Shown one piece after another: positions 23,881-34,519 of a DNA stretch of 64,000 nucleotides (position 1 is the first letter of the stretch; every line of letters starts with the position of its first letter). The notes below the pieces were generated by a model, which saw only the letters and a program-made list of their open reading frames with translations, had not been told where the DNA came from and searched no databases. Position numbers and translations under genes: made by a program. Origin of the DNA: Panicum virgatum (lineage: Eukaryota; Streptophyta; Magnoliopsida; Poales; Poaceae); NCBI RefSeq assembly GCF_016808335.1, contig NC_053142.1:48975992-49039991 (forward strand), read 5' to 3'.

Positions 23881-24118
23881 TCGACCATGGCCGACTCGGC
23901 TAAAATCAGCTAGCTTATCGGATCAGCCGAGCAGTCTCAAAATATCTGTTTTTAATAAAGCCATCCACCATTTCAAATACGACTATTTTCTACAAGAGTA
24001 AAGAGGAGAACAACCACTTGAGCAGGCAGAGCCTCGAGGGGAAGAGTTGAGACATTACAGACAAAAAATGAAACAGTAGGTAACCCACGACTCGAAAAAC
24101 AGCTGACAGAAGGGACAA

Positions 24119-25573
24119 CTACTCATCCGACCCGAGCAGCTTGAGGAGCTCCGACTTGAACGCGTCGACGTGCGCCCGCTGGAGCAAGGACACCGCCACC
24201 TGCACCCCGCCGCCGTCCCTGGCGCGGACCAGCGCCACCTGCCCGTCGTGGTTCATCCTCACGTTCTCCGTCCGCCGCGGCCTCCCCCACCCGAAGTCGG
24301 CGACGTCGTACGCCCTGAAGCCCGCCGACCCGGACACGTTCACCACCCGGTCGATGGGGATCCTCCGGTCGCGGGCCAGCTTGAGGAAGTCCCACCCGGG
24401 CGACGAACCCAGCGGGTCCTCCGCCATCTCCCGGATCGCCTCCTGCACCGCCGCCGCCGCCGCCGCCAGCGCGCGCTCGGCGAGGAGCTCCCGCGCCGGC
24501 AGCTTCACCAGGCAGCAGGTCAGGCACGCGCCGAAGTACTCCGTGCCGGCGGGAGGGTCGAGGCGGTCGCGGGCGTCGGCCAGGAAGAAGAGGAACACGT
24601 CGTCGTCCACCGGGAAGGACCGGCAGCGGACGGCGCAGGTCCATGCTAGCGAGACCACGGCGACGAAGCTGGACGGAGGGCGCCGCAGCGGCGCGCCGTG
24701 GGCCTCGCCGAGGCGGACGATGCGCTGCTTCAGCCGCGCGATGCGCGCCGCGTCCAGGGTGAACGTCCGGCGGGTGAACCGCAGCCGGTCTTGCTTCAAA
24801 ATCGCGGGCATAGGCACCTGGTGGTGTGGTGTAGTGGCAACAAAATCAAAACCCAAATCCAAATGGGAGAGATGTGAAGGAAGCCACATGCGCTGTGCTC
24901 GCGGGAACGCACGTACCACCGGCAGGTCTGGCATGTAGTTCCGCACGACGCTCCGGGCCAGCTCCTCGCCGCCGGGCAGCGCGACACGCGAGCGGTCGAA
25001 GCACGGAGGCGGCTCGGGCGGCGCGTCGCCGCGGCACGCCGCCGCCCAGGCCTCCACGAACCTCCACATCGACCGCCCGTCAGCGACGGCGTGGTGCAGC
25101 GTGAGCCCGAGGGCCACCCCGCCTCCTCCCCCGAGGCGCGTGGCCTGCACGGCCAGCAGCGGCGCCGGCTGCCGGTACATGTCGACCTCCGGAACGAGCC
25201 CCTCGAACGTGACCACGTCGTGGTCCTCGTCGCACGCGAGGCTGCGGGCGTCGGCGTCGGTCTCCGCGACCACGAACCTGACGCCGTCGTCGGCGGCGGA
25301 GCAGCGGATGGCGACCTCGCCGGTCTCCGCGAGGTGATGGAGCTTGCCGGCGAGCGGGGCGTGGGCGGCCAGCGTCGCCGCGAGGGAGGATTTTAGGGAC
25401 CGGACGACGTCGTCGAAGGGCGGCAGCTGGTCGCCCTCGAAGAGCAGGAGGTGCTGCAGCACCGGGGCCACGACCCACTGCACCTCCATGGCGTTGAGCT
25501 TGATAGGCCCGGAAGGCGCCGCCGGCGGCGGCGCGGGAACGTAGGCGACGTCGACGATTCTCACCGGAGCCAT
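24119..25573 (-). CDS. BAHD acyltransferase (phenolic glucoside malonyltransferase-like)
   Basis: Cytosolic acyl-CoA-dependent transferase that acylates plant secondary metabolites; the malonyltransferase-like subgroup and its substrate are inference. The reading frame is open for 484 codons. The catalytic HxxxD is HHAVADG (H161, D165), and the structural motif DFGWG lies at 426-430, 55 residues from the C-terminus, as usual. A probable intron at 24818-24916 (99 nt, GTACGT...ACCAG) is stop-free and in frame. Removing it gives 451 aa, closer to the usual 430-465, and deletes a T-rich stretch of low GC. A second, truncated copy lies at 21901-22403. The start MAPVRIVDVA at 25573 is preferred over in-frame upstream ATGs because it matches the typical short N-terminus of the family. 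Confidence 0.92.
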   Translation of the reverse strand: MAPVRIVDVAYVPAPPPAAPSGPIKLNAMEVQWVVAPVLQHLLLFEGDQLPPFDDVVRSLKSSLAATLAAHAPLAGKLHHLAETGEVAIRCSAADDGVRFVVAETDADARSLACDEDHDVVTFEGLVPEVDMYRQPAPLLAVQATRLGGGGGVALGLTLHHAVADGRSMWRFVEAWAAACRGDAPPEPPPCFDRSRVALPGGEELARSVVRNYMPDLPVVRAFPRAQRMWLPSHLSHLDLGFDFVATTPHHQVPMPAILKQDRLRFTRRTFTLDAARIARLKQRIVRLGEAHGAPLRRPPSSFVAVVSLAWTCAVRCRSFPVDDDVFLFFLADARDRLDPPAGTEYFGACLTCCLVKLPARELLAERALAAAAAAVQEAIREMAEDPLGSSPGWDFLKLARDRRIPIDRVVNVSGSAGFRAYDVADFGWGRPRRTENVRMNHDGQVALVRARDGGGVQVAVSLLQRAHVDAFKSELLKLLGSDE

Positions 25574-25768
25574 TGGGTCTGATGAGCGCGGCGCTGCAGC
25601 CACGAGCTGAGCGGCCGGATTAGAACTGCGTAGCGTCGCGCGGCTGGTGCGGACTGTGGACGCGGAAGGAGAACGTGACGAGCAGCGCGGGTCCGTGTCC
25701 CGCGTGTTTCGTGTTCTTGATCCACGGGGACCATGGATCCTGAGTGTCTGCCTATTAATGGCTTCATT

Positions 25769-25915
25769 CACCGTGTTCGGCAGGCTAGAGCTGGAGGCTG
25801 GAGCTGGAGTAGTGTGAGAGAAAAACACTGTTATCTGCTTGGTGGCTGGAGACTAGTGCTGCAGAAATGTAAGAGAAATCCTGTAGGGCTGGAGGCGCTC
25901 CAGCCGAACACGGTG
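25769..25915. mobile_element. MITE (147 bp), CACCGTGTTCGGC family
   Basis: TIRs CACCGTGTTCGGC and GCCGAACACGGTG are perfect inverted repeats, flanked by ATT at 25766-25768 and 25916-25918. The interior contains 'gtgtgagagaaaaacactg'. The split element at 27585-29194 has the same layout. Confidence 0.85.
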
Positions 25916-25949
25916 ATTCAGTATCTTCGAATCCAAGAGGCAAGAGCCC

Positions 25950-26110
25950 AAATACCTAAAAATGGCTTGATTCGACTCGACGGAGCAATATTGATTCCAC
26001 ACGAAATCTCAAATTTTTTAGATTTTAATTAAAAACTCACAATGCACGCATTTTAAACCCTATAAATCCATATATATATACACGCACTAAAAGACAAGGA
26101 GGCCATCATT
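25950..26110. repeat. Dispersed repeat, copy 1 (second copy 29210-29350)
   Basis: Shares 'gcaatattgatt', 'acacga.a.ctcaa.tttttta' and 'cgcaatgcacgca' with 29210-29350. The two copies are in the same orientation and flank the cluster of LTR B, MITE and LTR insertions. Probably a SINE or MITE fragment; the family is not identified. Confidence 0.5.
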
Positions 26111-26455
26111 ATCACGTCACGAAGATCACGGGTCAGAGTCCCGTGTGTTTCGCATTCAGGATCCTCGAATCCAAGAGTGCAAATGCCTAAAGTTATCTCT
26201 ACATCCATAATATCTATAGATGGCGGCTAAGAAAAAAATAAAAAACTACTCAATGCATAGTTTTCTACAATAAATAAATAAAATAAATTTGATCCAATCC
26301 TCAGGCTTCTCTCCTCTCTCTTCTTGCCTCATCCTATCACTCTTCTTCTTTTTTTTTGTTCTTGTGTAGATATGGTGTCTTACATGAGAAACCATGTATA
26401 TATTTTTTCTCATTAACTCTCTTGCCATGTCACAAAATTTCTTACGTACCATGCT

Positions 26456-27572
26456 TGTTGCGGGATTTCTAGGGTACCCACAGCCGGGTGGCGGAACGCA
26501 CCCGGCTATTCCCAGAGAGGGAGTGCTCGGGAAGGTACTAGGCGATTGGGCTAATCTAGCTCTGAGATAGGCACACAAGAACACACGGTCTAGAGTGGTT
26601 CGGGCCGCCGGAGCGTAATACCCTACATCCACTGGGAGAGGTTTTGATCTCTGTTGTATATGAATCTATCCTCTGCCGGGTCTTGGCTCTTACCCAGCCT
26701 GAGTTTCTCTTCTAGCGGGCGCCCCCCTTTTATAGACCAAGGGGCGCGGATACATAGGACGTTGGGGCCCCGACAAGTGGGCCCAACGTGACTGTGCTGC
26801 ATACAGCGCAGAGTACTCAAATGGCTACTGTGGTTACGAATCTTTCCTCCGATATGTTTCCATCCCCTGCTGACCCTCTGAGGCTCTGACGAAGGGAGGT
26901 CTTCTCTTGTCCCGTCAGCAAGGTGCCCGTTGGGGGAGCGTAGCTTGCGGCGCGACCTGTTGAGGCTATTATGTAGGCGTCATAATGGGTGAAGCCGAGC
27001 CGTCGTGTCCATCTGTCATGGCAACCTGACAGGCGCGGTGTGGGCGGCGCCATCGGCTCCACTACACGTCTTGGTAATATGCGATCAATAGTGTCCCCTG
27101 GTCAAAAACTCGCCTCGGCCTCTGCTATATCAATGCGGACGTTCACCTACCACAATGAATGTAGTGGCAGGTGATCCTTAGTATGGAGACCAAGCGGCCT
27201 TACATACGTGTCTGTGCTTGCAGACACGTGGCAGCTCCGGACCCCCCTGGGGCGGGGTGTCAACCCTTTCCCTTAGCGAGGGGTCCGATTACTATACAAG
27301 GGGGTCCGGACCCCATGGCGGGTCCGGGACTCCGCGGGGGTCCGGACCTCTACGGGAGGTCCGGAGCCCCCGGCTGTTCGAGCTGAGCGCCTGCTTCTTC
27401 CGGAACACGTCGTGCTCCAGACCTTCCCCAGCCGGGGGACGGGTCCGGGACCGTTGTCATGTGAACTGGGCTCCGGATCGCAGGGGTCCGGTTGTTTGGT
27501 TGTAGTTAAGGATAACCACAAGGCTCTTGTCTAGTCACTGCGAGGGGGTACCCCAATTCTGGGGTACCGACA
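26456..27572 (-). mobile_element. Solo LTR B (1117 bp), related to LTR A
   Basis: On the minus strand it starts TGTCGGTACC and ends ATCCCGCAACA. Flanking duplications are ATGCT (26451-26455) and GTGCT (27573-27577), one mismatch. It shares the block 'ggccgccggagcgtaatacc' with LTR A. A TATA box (TATAAAA, reverse complement at 26728-26734) sits at the matching place. Confidence 0.85.
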
Positions 27573-27584
27573 GTGCTCATTAAT

Positions 27585-29194
27585 CACTCTGTTCTACTAG
27601 CAACCAGCAGCAGTACTTTTCTCTCACATCAAATCAACACCAGCTACCAGCCAGCCAGCAGTATTTTTCTCTCACAGTGTCGGTACCGTGATTAGGGGGA
27701 CCCTAATCAGGGTACTAAGATCACCCTGACAAATGCGAACACATGTCAGCCAACCGGGCCCACGAAGGCCCACGGCCTCCTTCCAATCTGGAAGAAAAGA
27801 AAGTACTCAAAATAAGCCCAATATGCAGCCCATTCGCACCCCACTCGGGCCCGCGGGACGATCTCCGCTTCGCTCGAGGGCTCCCATCGGGACCCTTGAA
27901 TTGCGCCCCTCATCTCTGCCTCGCTCGAGGGTAGCGAATCTACCCTCGAGCGGGCAAATCATCTCCGCCTCGCTCGAGGGCAGCGAACCTCCCTCGAGCA
28001 GGTAACTCATCTCCGCCTCGCTCGAGGCCACTCCTCGGCATAAGGGACAAACGGCCTTGCCGCTCAACCGCCCGCCGTACGGAGGCATTGAATGGCAACC
28101 ACTCCTCCACAGTGCTCAGGACAGATGGCGTCAGACCGCCATTCCCCACAGTGGATGTGACTGGAGTCCTATCCGCCAACTCCGGTCACTACTCCGCCAT
28201 CCCGGACGCTGTGGCAGCACTGTGAGACCTGCGACGCGAGACGAGACGTGCTCGGCACTGCTCCCGTTACTATTCTGCCAACTCCGGCAGTCTGGACTCC
28301 ACCTCATCACACGCATAGCCCCAGACCCGCCTCCTGCTTGGGAAGGGGTCCGGCGACGCCACGTGCCCCTCAGGAGGAACGCTCAGCACACATAACCGGA
28401 GTCCTGGACCTCCCCCCTCGAGGGGTCCGGGACCTCCACGCGACCCTCAGACCTCCATTAGTGCGAGTACCGGCACTTTATTAAGAGGGATCCAGGACCG
28501 CCGCGTGCCCCGCCATCACTGGTGCACGCAGGACCCTGGCCTGTAGGGCCCACGGAACGTCATATCCGGAGGACTGAACATCCTACAGTGACGACCACGC
28601 CGCCTGCTGGAGTTGGCAGGACGCCGGCGCGATCTCCGCAAGACCAAGGACGATGGCTAGGACGACCGCCACACCCGACGCCATACCCCACAGTGTACTT
28701 TCCACATTACTCGATTATTGTATCCCCACAACTCGGGGAGAAACGACGATCTCCGCAATCCCCTGTGCATGTACCCGTCCCTCCTTGTGTCTATAAAAGG
28801 AGGAGGCGGGCATCCCTTAAGGGGGTCGGTCGGCTCTCTAGGCACACACCACTCAGAGCACACGCACTCGCTCCGAGCTCCGACATCACTATTCGCCACG
28901 CTCAACCCCTCTTCTAGCAGGGACTGGGGAGCTTCCCTCCCTCTCTCGCCTCGCTTGTACCCCCTACTACAAACACTCCGGGTGCAAGATAATACAGTGC
29001 CCTCGCACACCCCTTTGCTGGACGTACGACCCCGTGGCCGGAACCAGGATAAACCCGTGCGTTACTGTGTTGCCTCTTGCATCAACATCTGGGACGAGGA
29101 AACACGCATCATTTACTAGTTGGGATCCGGACCCTCGGGTCGGGACGCCGACACACAGTAAATCAGCACCAGCCATAGCCAGCCGAACAGAGTG
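27585..29194. mobile_element. MITE split by an LTR insertion
   Basis: Left part 27585-27677 starts CACTCTGTTC; right part 29154-29194 ends CCGAACAGAGTG. The termini are inverted repeats, flanked by AAT at 27582-27584 and 29195-29197. The interior 'ttttctctcaca' and 'ccagc' words match the family of the MITE at 25769. The LTR element at 27678-29153 sits inside it. Confidence 0.8.
27678..29153 (+). mobile_element. Solo LTR (1476 bp) nested in MITE
   Basis: Starts TGTCGGTACCG and ends GGGACGCCGACA, with a perfect 5-bp duplication CACAG at 27673-27677 and 29154-29158. A TATA box (TATAAAA, 28792-28798) is followed by a leader. It includes three related 'gcctcgctcgagg' phrases near 27870-28025. 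No internal gag-pol region is present. It shares the first 10 bases with LTRs A and B, but its interior differs. Confidence 0.87.
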
Positions 29195-29682
29195 AATGTT
29201 ATGGGAACTATCTGAATTCGACTCCACGAAGCAATATTGATTAGACACGAGAGCTCAATTTTTTAAATTACACAGTACAATTCTTTTTTTAGTTACACAA
29301 TATAAATTAGACACTCGCAATGCACGCACACTCATCTCTATGAATCCCTATGAGTACACGTATTGAAACTCCACCCATATAAATATTTTTGAAGACTGAG
29401 CCGTCAAATTTTTAAGATTAGCGAAGTCATCATAAACGTCTCTCTATCGATGAAAATATTACCTACCACTGGAAACGTAACATTGTTAAATTGTTACACG
29501 AGAGCTCAAATGCAAAAGACGAAAAAGCGAAAGAGGGAGGCAAAGATGATCGTCTACCCAGTACTCGGCCCAAGAGGCCGAAACAAAAATCATGGCCCCA
29601 TTGCGGCAGGCCAGCAGCCCGCGCAAGACCCACGTGATGGTACGGGCCCATAGGCACAGCGCGCGCAAGGAAGGAGTAGTCC

Positions 29683-29910
29683 GCGCTTTTTTTATTTTTT
29701 TATTTTTTATTTTCGTTTTTTACAAAAATATATTTTCAATATTACAATTTACAGTTTTGTACCCCTACCGCCCTCCTGGGGGGCGGCAGGCCCCCTGCCG
29801 CCCCCTAGGAGGGCGGTAGGGACTTATTTGTAAATAAAAAAAATTTATTTGCGCAGACGCCCTTGGCGGGAGCATGCCGCCCGGTAGGGGGGCGGCAGGC
29901 TCCCCCCTCC
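29683..29910 (+). repeat. Left TIR of the PMD element
   Basis: Matches the reverse complement of about 33580-33805. It contains a self-complementary block (ACCGCCCTCCTGGGGGGCGG ... GGAGGGCGGTAGG, 29765-29821) able to form a strong hairpin. Confidence 0.85.
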
Positions 29911-29911
29911 T

Positions 29912-29919
29912 GTATAAAA
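29912..29919 (+). promoter_or_regulatory. TATA box at the inner edge of the left TIR
   Basis: GTATAAAA at the inner end of the TIR. About 125 nt further on, a 5' UTR intron appears to start at 30046 (CGCAG|GTAACA) and to end at about 30522, just before the start codon at 30525. That intron contains degenerate repeats of 'tgtagaaaatgcagaaaaa'. Confidence 0.6.
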
Positions 29920-30524
29920 GGTTTCCCCTCCCCCCTCCCCCCTCATTTGCTTCCCACGACATCCAGAGAGCGGGAGGGAAAGAGGAGGGGTGAGGGAGGG
30001 AGTTGTAACGGCGAAGCCCTGCCGGATTTTGGATCCTAACCGCAGGTAACAAATATTTCTCAACTTTCTCGATCTAAATTTATTGTATGTTTAATTCTAT
30101 AATTAGTGTAAGCAGCAGTAATAATATTTTAGCGATTTAGGTAATGTTTTTAATATAATTTATGTAGAATTAAGATTAGTTTTTAGAAAAACCAATTAGG
30201 TTTACCAACAAATTTTGTGGTATTGAGTAGTTGTTTAATACGAGAAAATATTGGAAAAATATATTTATAAAATTATATTGTACAAAAATTGTAGGAAATG
30301 CAAGAAAATGTTAGAAAAGTTTATGAAAATTTAAGATTAATTGTAGAAAAATGCAGAAAAATTGTAGAAAATGCAGAAAAATTTAGATAAATTGTAGAAA
30401 ATGTTAGAAAAGTATATGAAACATTCAGATAAATTGTAGGAAATGCAGAAAAATTTAGAAAATATTAGAAAAATGCAGAAAAATTATAGAAAATGCAGAA
30501 AATTTATATTTTTTTGTATTAGGT

Positions 30525-33313
30525 ATGGCCGGAGATACGCCAGCTCTACTTGACGGAGTCATAGACTCGTCGCACCGGTCCTTTCTTGCTGTGGTTCAGC
30601 GCGTGAAACTTAACGTGCTGCGTCCACGTCCACCAGCGGAGTTTATTCCTGTTGAGCCACGATGGGTGCCCAGGTGATATGTCGTCGGATTATGTTTTTA
30701 AAAATTCGTTTGTTTCGTATATGTTTCGTACACGTTTCGTACATAATGTACTTACATTTGATCGTTCTATTTTTCAGGTTGAGTGAGGCTGGTCTTCTTA
30801 CTATAGGTCGTCTTGCTGAGAGTGGTTTAGTACAGCTGGACAGGTCCCTACTGACGGCTCTGGTTGATAGATAGAGGCCTGAGACAAACACCTTTCACCT
30901 CCCTTGTGGGGAGATGACACCGACCCTACAGGACGTTGCGATGCTGCTGGGTCTTCCTATCAGTGGGGATGCCGTAGGGCCTCGTGTCGTCCCGCCTACG
31001 TGGTTGGACGATCTAGAAGAGCGTTTTGCAAATATTGACATCGCGATTGATGTAGAAGAGCACCCAAAAGCAACAGGCCCTGCCAAGGCATGGATCCTCC
31101 AGTTCCAGGTACATACCTTGTTTTGTTACGATTAATGTTAGAGTTATGCTTTTGACTAGTGCAAATATGGTTTTATTTTATAATTGATCTCGTACTCATA
31201 AATGTTCATCTTTTCTATGCAGCCCGACAATTTAGCACATGATGCTGATGATGATAGCGTCACTCGATCCCTTGAGGCATACCTGATGTGGTTGTTTGGA
31301 TACATAATGTTCAACAACTCACACGGGGCCTATGTGGATAGGGTGCTTGTGCCTTACGCACTGGAGATCGCAGAGGCAGCTGTGGAGGAAATGCCTCAAT
31401 ACAGTTGGGGTGCAGCGGTACTTGCAGCCACGTACCGTGGCCTCTGCAAGGCATCGGTGCAAAATAAACACAATGCAATTCTTACAGGTTGTCCAATTCT
31501 GCTACAACTTTGGTCGTACGAGAGGATAGCAATTGGTCGCCCGCTTATCGACCACTCACCGTATGAGCTGGATATGTACGGTGACACCGAGGACGATAGG
31601 CCCACCATGGGGACTGTCTGGTACGCTCGTCAGGTACGGAAATGACTGCTACTCGTACTATTCTGTTGGCAATTCTGTTGCTTTGTTTTACCCTCTTTGT
31701 ATTTCTTATTTGTACATATTATTATTAATTTTGTGCAGAAGAGGTGGGCCCACGTACAGTCTCGTCGGGCCTATCCTGATTTTGTGGCTGAGTTTGATTG
31801 GTTGACACCTGAAGACGTCGTGTGGGAGCCCTACTCCGAGTTGGCTATAAACACTCGTGCACCGATCGGGATATCTTCGGTTTGCTTTCAGGACCAGGCC
31901 TTATGGATGACAACTACAGCGTTGGTGTACGACGTTTACATTGAGGCTCACTGCCCGGACAGAGTCAGGAGACAGTTCGGTCAAAGGCAATTGTATCCTG
32001 TGCCGTCAGCATTGGATCGGGTCGAACGCCATGACCACAGGTAACAATTCATATACTATTTCAGTGACTATGCATTGTATGGTTAACTAATCATATTTGA
32101 CTAAATTATTTTCAATATTTAGTTTATCGAGGACTGGGCAACCCTTCTCCAACATGTGGGTGACAAGGGTGCAGCCTTGGGTCGATGCCTGGGACCAGGC
32201 AGAGGAGAACGTGGCGCTTGCGACCCCTGCACACACGGAGGCTTCGTACAGGGCGTACCTGAGCTGGTACCTGCCTCAGACTCGTTGCCGCTTGATATAT
32301 GCTGACAAGCAACCACAGCCGCATGTTGCGACAGCACAGGATGGGTACGCACGACATAGGGATGAAGCATTAGCTGGGGCGGTGAGTCAAAGTTATCATC
32401 GCTTTTCAAATACTTTGGATTACAGTGTTAATGTCTTTTTTTTCTTGCTTGCAGTTTGAAATATGCAGGTTGATGGACTTAGATGCCAGGGCGAATTTGA
32501 TGAGGATTCGAGGGGGATCTATGATGGATAGGAATGAGCAAGAGTCGGCCTGGATCCGAGTTTCACAAAGAGCCCATTCCATGCTTGAAGCCTTTGGTAG
32601 CCGGACATCGTACGATGACTCGTACGGTTCGTCTCAAGCCTCGACCTCGTTTCCTTGTGTTCCCACACAGCAGCAGTCTTCCCAAGCACCTTATTGGTCT
32701 CAGCAGCATTATCCAGGTACGTGAGGATACTTACTAACTTCCTACTTCGAAGCCAACAATTAATTCTCAGTGCATACAGGTGATGCACACCCACCTTACC
32801 AACCTCACGGAGGGACTCAGTTTAGTACCATGGCACCAGCTGCAGGGATGTCATTTCAACCAACGGCGACAGCAGAAGGAACGCAAGGTAAATACCTAAT
32901 CTGTAGCCCGAATTTATAATGTGCTTCTTATCTGTATGAATATTTTAAATAATTTGAACGGTTTACAGGATCGCACCACCAGCTTCCTGATATGGGTCAT
33001 TCATCGTATCCACCACCACCAGGTACGTATGATGAATATATATCAAAATATATGACTTATAAGACGATGATTAAGATATCTTAATTGCTACTGTATAGGG
33101 CCCACACAGGATACCTTTGAGGCGAACTTTGAAGATTGGAGTCGGTTATTTTCTACACCTAACCCGCAGGCCGATACTATCTTCCAGACACCTGTGCCCA
33201 CCGGACATCCAGGTAGAGACGTAGGGCCTCCAGAGCGACACACCTACTCTACAGACCACGTCCACGCTCAACGTAAAAGAGGTCGACATGGCCGGGGTGG
33301 CCGGGGTGGTTAG
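30525..33313 (+). pseudogene. Plant mobile domain (PMD) protein gene, stop codon in exon 2
   Basis: PMD proteins occur as host genes (MAIN/MAIL group, genome stability and silencing) and inside transposons (family knowledge). Nine exons by GT-AG: 30525-30673, 30778-31108, 31223-31633, 31739-32040, 32123-32381, 32455-32716, 32780-32887, 32969-33022, 33099-33313. PMD signatures are LSEAGLLTIGRLAESGLVQL, HLPCGEMTPTLQDVAMLLGL and WLDDLEERF. The C-terminus is Gln/Ser/Pro-rich and ends in an Arg/Gly tail (RGRHGRGGRGG). In exon 2 an in-frame TAG (30872-30874) replaces the Trp codon usual in 'DRWRPET'. Everything downstream stays open and splice sites are intact, so the break is a single recent nonsense change. 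Without read-through the protein stops after about 81 aa. Confidence 0.85.
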
Positions 33314-33579
33314 GATGTGCTTCTAGCTGTTTCTGTATTTTTGTTATGGATATGTCATCATGTTATACTTATTTCGTTCTCATACATCACCTATTTCGTT
33401 CTCATTTGCGTATGTGTGTGAATTGCTAGCTTATATTTTTCATATTCATATTCTTTACTAATGGTTTTTTATTTGTATTCATATCTAAAACACATTTAAT
33501 GGGCACAGCGGGCAGGGCAATATGTCGGGGAGCCTGCCGCCCCCCTGCCGGGCGGCAGGCCCCCTGCCGCCCAGTGGAG

Positions 33580-33805
33580 TGGCGGCAGGGGGCCTGCCAC
33601 CCGGCAGGGGGGCGGCAGGCTCCCGCCAAGGGCGTCCGAGCAAATAATTTTTTTATTTACAAATAAGTCCCTACCGCCCTCCTGGGGGCGGCAGGCCACC
33701 TGCCGCCCCCCAGGAGGGCGGTAGGGGTACAAAACTGTAAAATGTAATATTGAAAATATATTTTTGTAAAAAACGAAAATAAAAAATATAAAAATAAAAA
33801 AGCGC
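33580..33805 (-). repeat. Right TIR of the PMD element
   Basis: Inverted copy of 29683-29910. The adjoining inner part (33530-33640) holds further CCTGCCGCC/GGCGGCAGG palindromes, so the right end is longer and more GC-rich than the left. Confidence 0.85.
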
Positions 33806-34190
33806 GAGTAGTCCAGCCCCAACACGGGCCGGCTGGCCGGTCAGTCCAGCTGCAGCACCGGGTAATTTCTTAAGCAGTCAAGCTCCATGGCCGTTCCTGC
33901 GCCCCACATGGCTCCGCTCCCCTCGCCCTCGCCGCGTTAGTCCAGCGGGTATCTCGTCGGGAACGATGCACGGTCGCCACGCAAGCCATCAGGGAGGAGC
34001 GCGCACGCACACGCTCTGCCGATACAAAAGTTGCACGAGGTCACGAGGCGTTGGAAGGAGAGTTCGATAGGTTGTGCCCTCCAGTGTGGCGGAGCCACGG
34101 CCCGGGCTGCCCGTGCTTCACTTCACCCCGGGTTCTTGACCTAAAAATACATGGAAACTTGATTTTGTGTACAAACATGTCAGTAGTGAT

Positions 34191-34357
34191 CAGCGGCGGG
34201 TCCAGCAGGGGGGCTAGGGGGCTCCAGCCCCACTAAGCTCCCCTAATTACACGTAAAACACTGTAGCAAAAGCATCAAATCACTATTAAATTTTCACACA
34301 AATCAACATCTCCATTGTTTCAGCCCCCCCTTGCCTCTCATCCTGCATCCGCCACTG
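34191..34357. mobile_element. hAT-like MITE (167 bp)
   Basis: Ends CAGCGGCGGGTCC and GGATCCGCCACTG-type (GCATCCGCCACTG) inverted repeats, with a perfect 8-bp duplication GTAGTGAT at 34183-34190 and 34358-34365. Same family as 22045, 22657 and 52330. Confidence 0.9.
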
Positions 34358-34519
34358 GTAGTGATGTTAGTAATTTGAAACTTTGAACTGGTTCAACCCG
34401 GGGCCCAATGCATAAAAAGTATGTACTATGTAGGAGCATTTTTAGAGAACTGTTGTAATCAGTGTAATCTTCCTCTTAAACCTGTTGTAATGGAAGTTTC
34501 ATCAAGAATTTATATATAT

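Larger units (their letters stand above)
29683..33805 (+). mobile_element. Mutator-like element carrying a PMD gene, no transposase
   Basis: A 4123-bp element with a perfect 9-bp duplication GAGTAGTCC at 29674-29682 and 33806-33814, the Mutator hallmark. Long TIRs of about 225 bp start GCGCTTTTTT, contain 'tacaaaaatatattttcaat', and hold GC-rich palindromes built on CTGCCGCC/GGCGGCAG. The single gene inside encodes a plant mobile domain protein (30525-33313). No MuDR/MULE transposase, DDE motif or SWIM zinc finger was seen, so transposition would need a transposase in trans. Confidence 0.88.

Noticed and set aside
20234..29153. Full-length LTR retrotransposon between LTRs A and B
   Set aside because: They are in opposite orientation, have their own target duplications, and the intervening DNA is the BAHD duplication with no gag-pol.
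30662..30874. Separate 70-aa gene
   Set aside because: It is the first part of PMD exon 2 cut short by the in-frame TAG; the frame continues open downstream.
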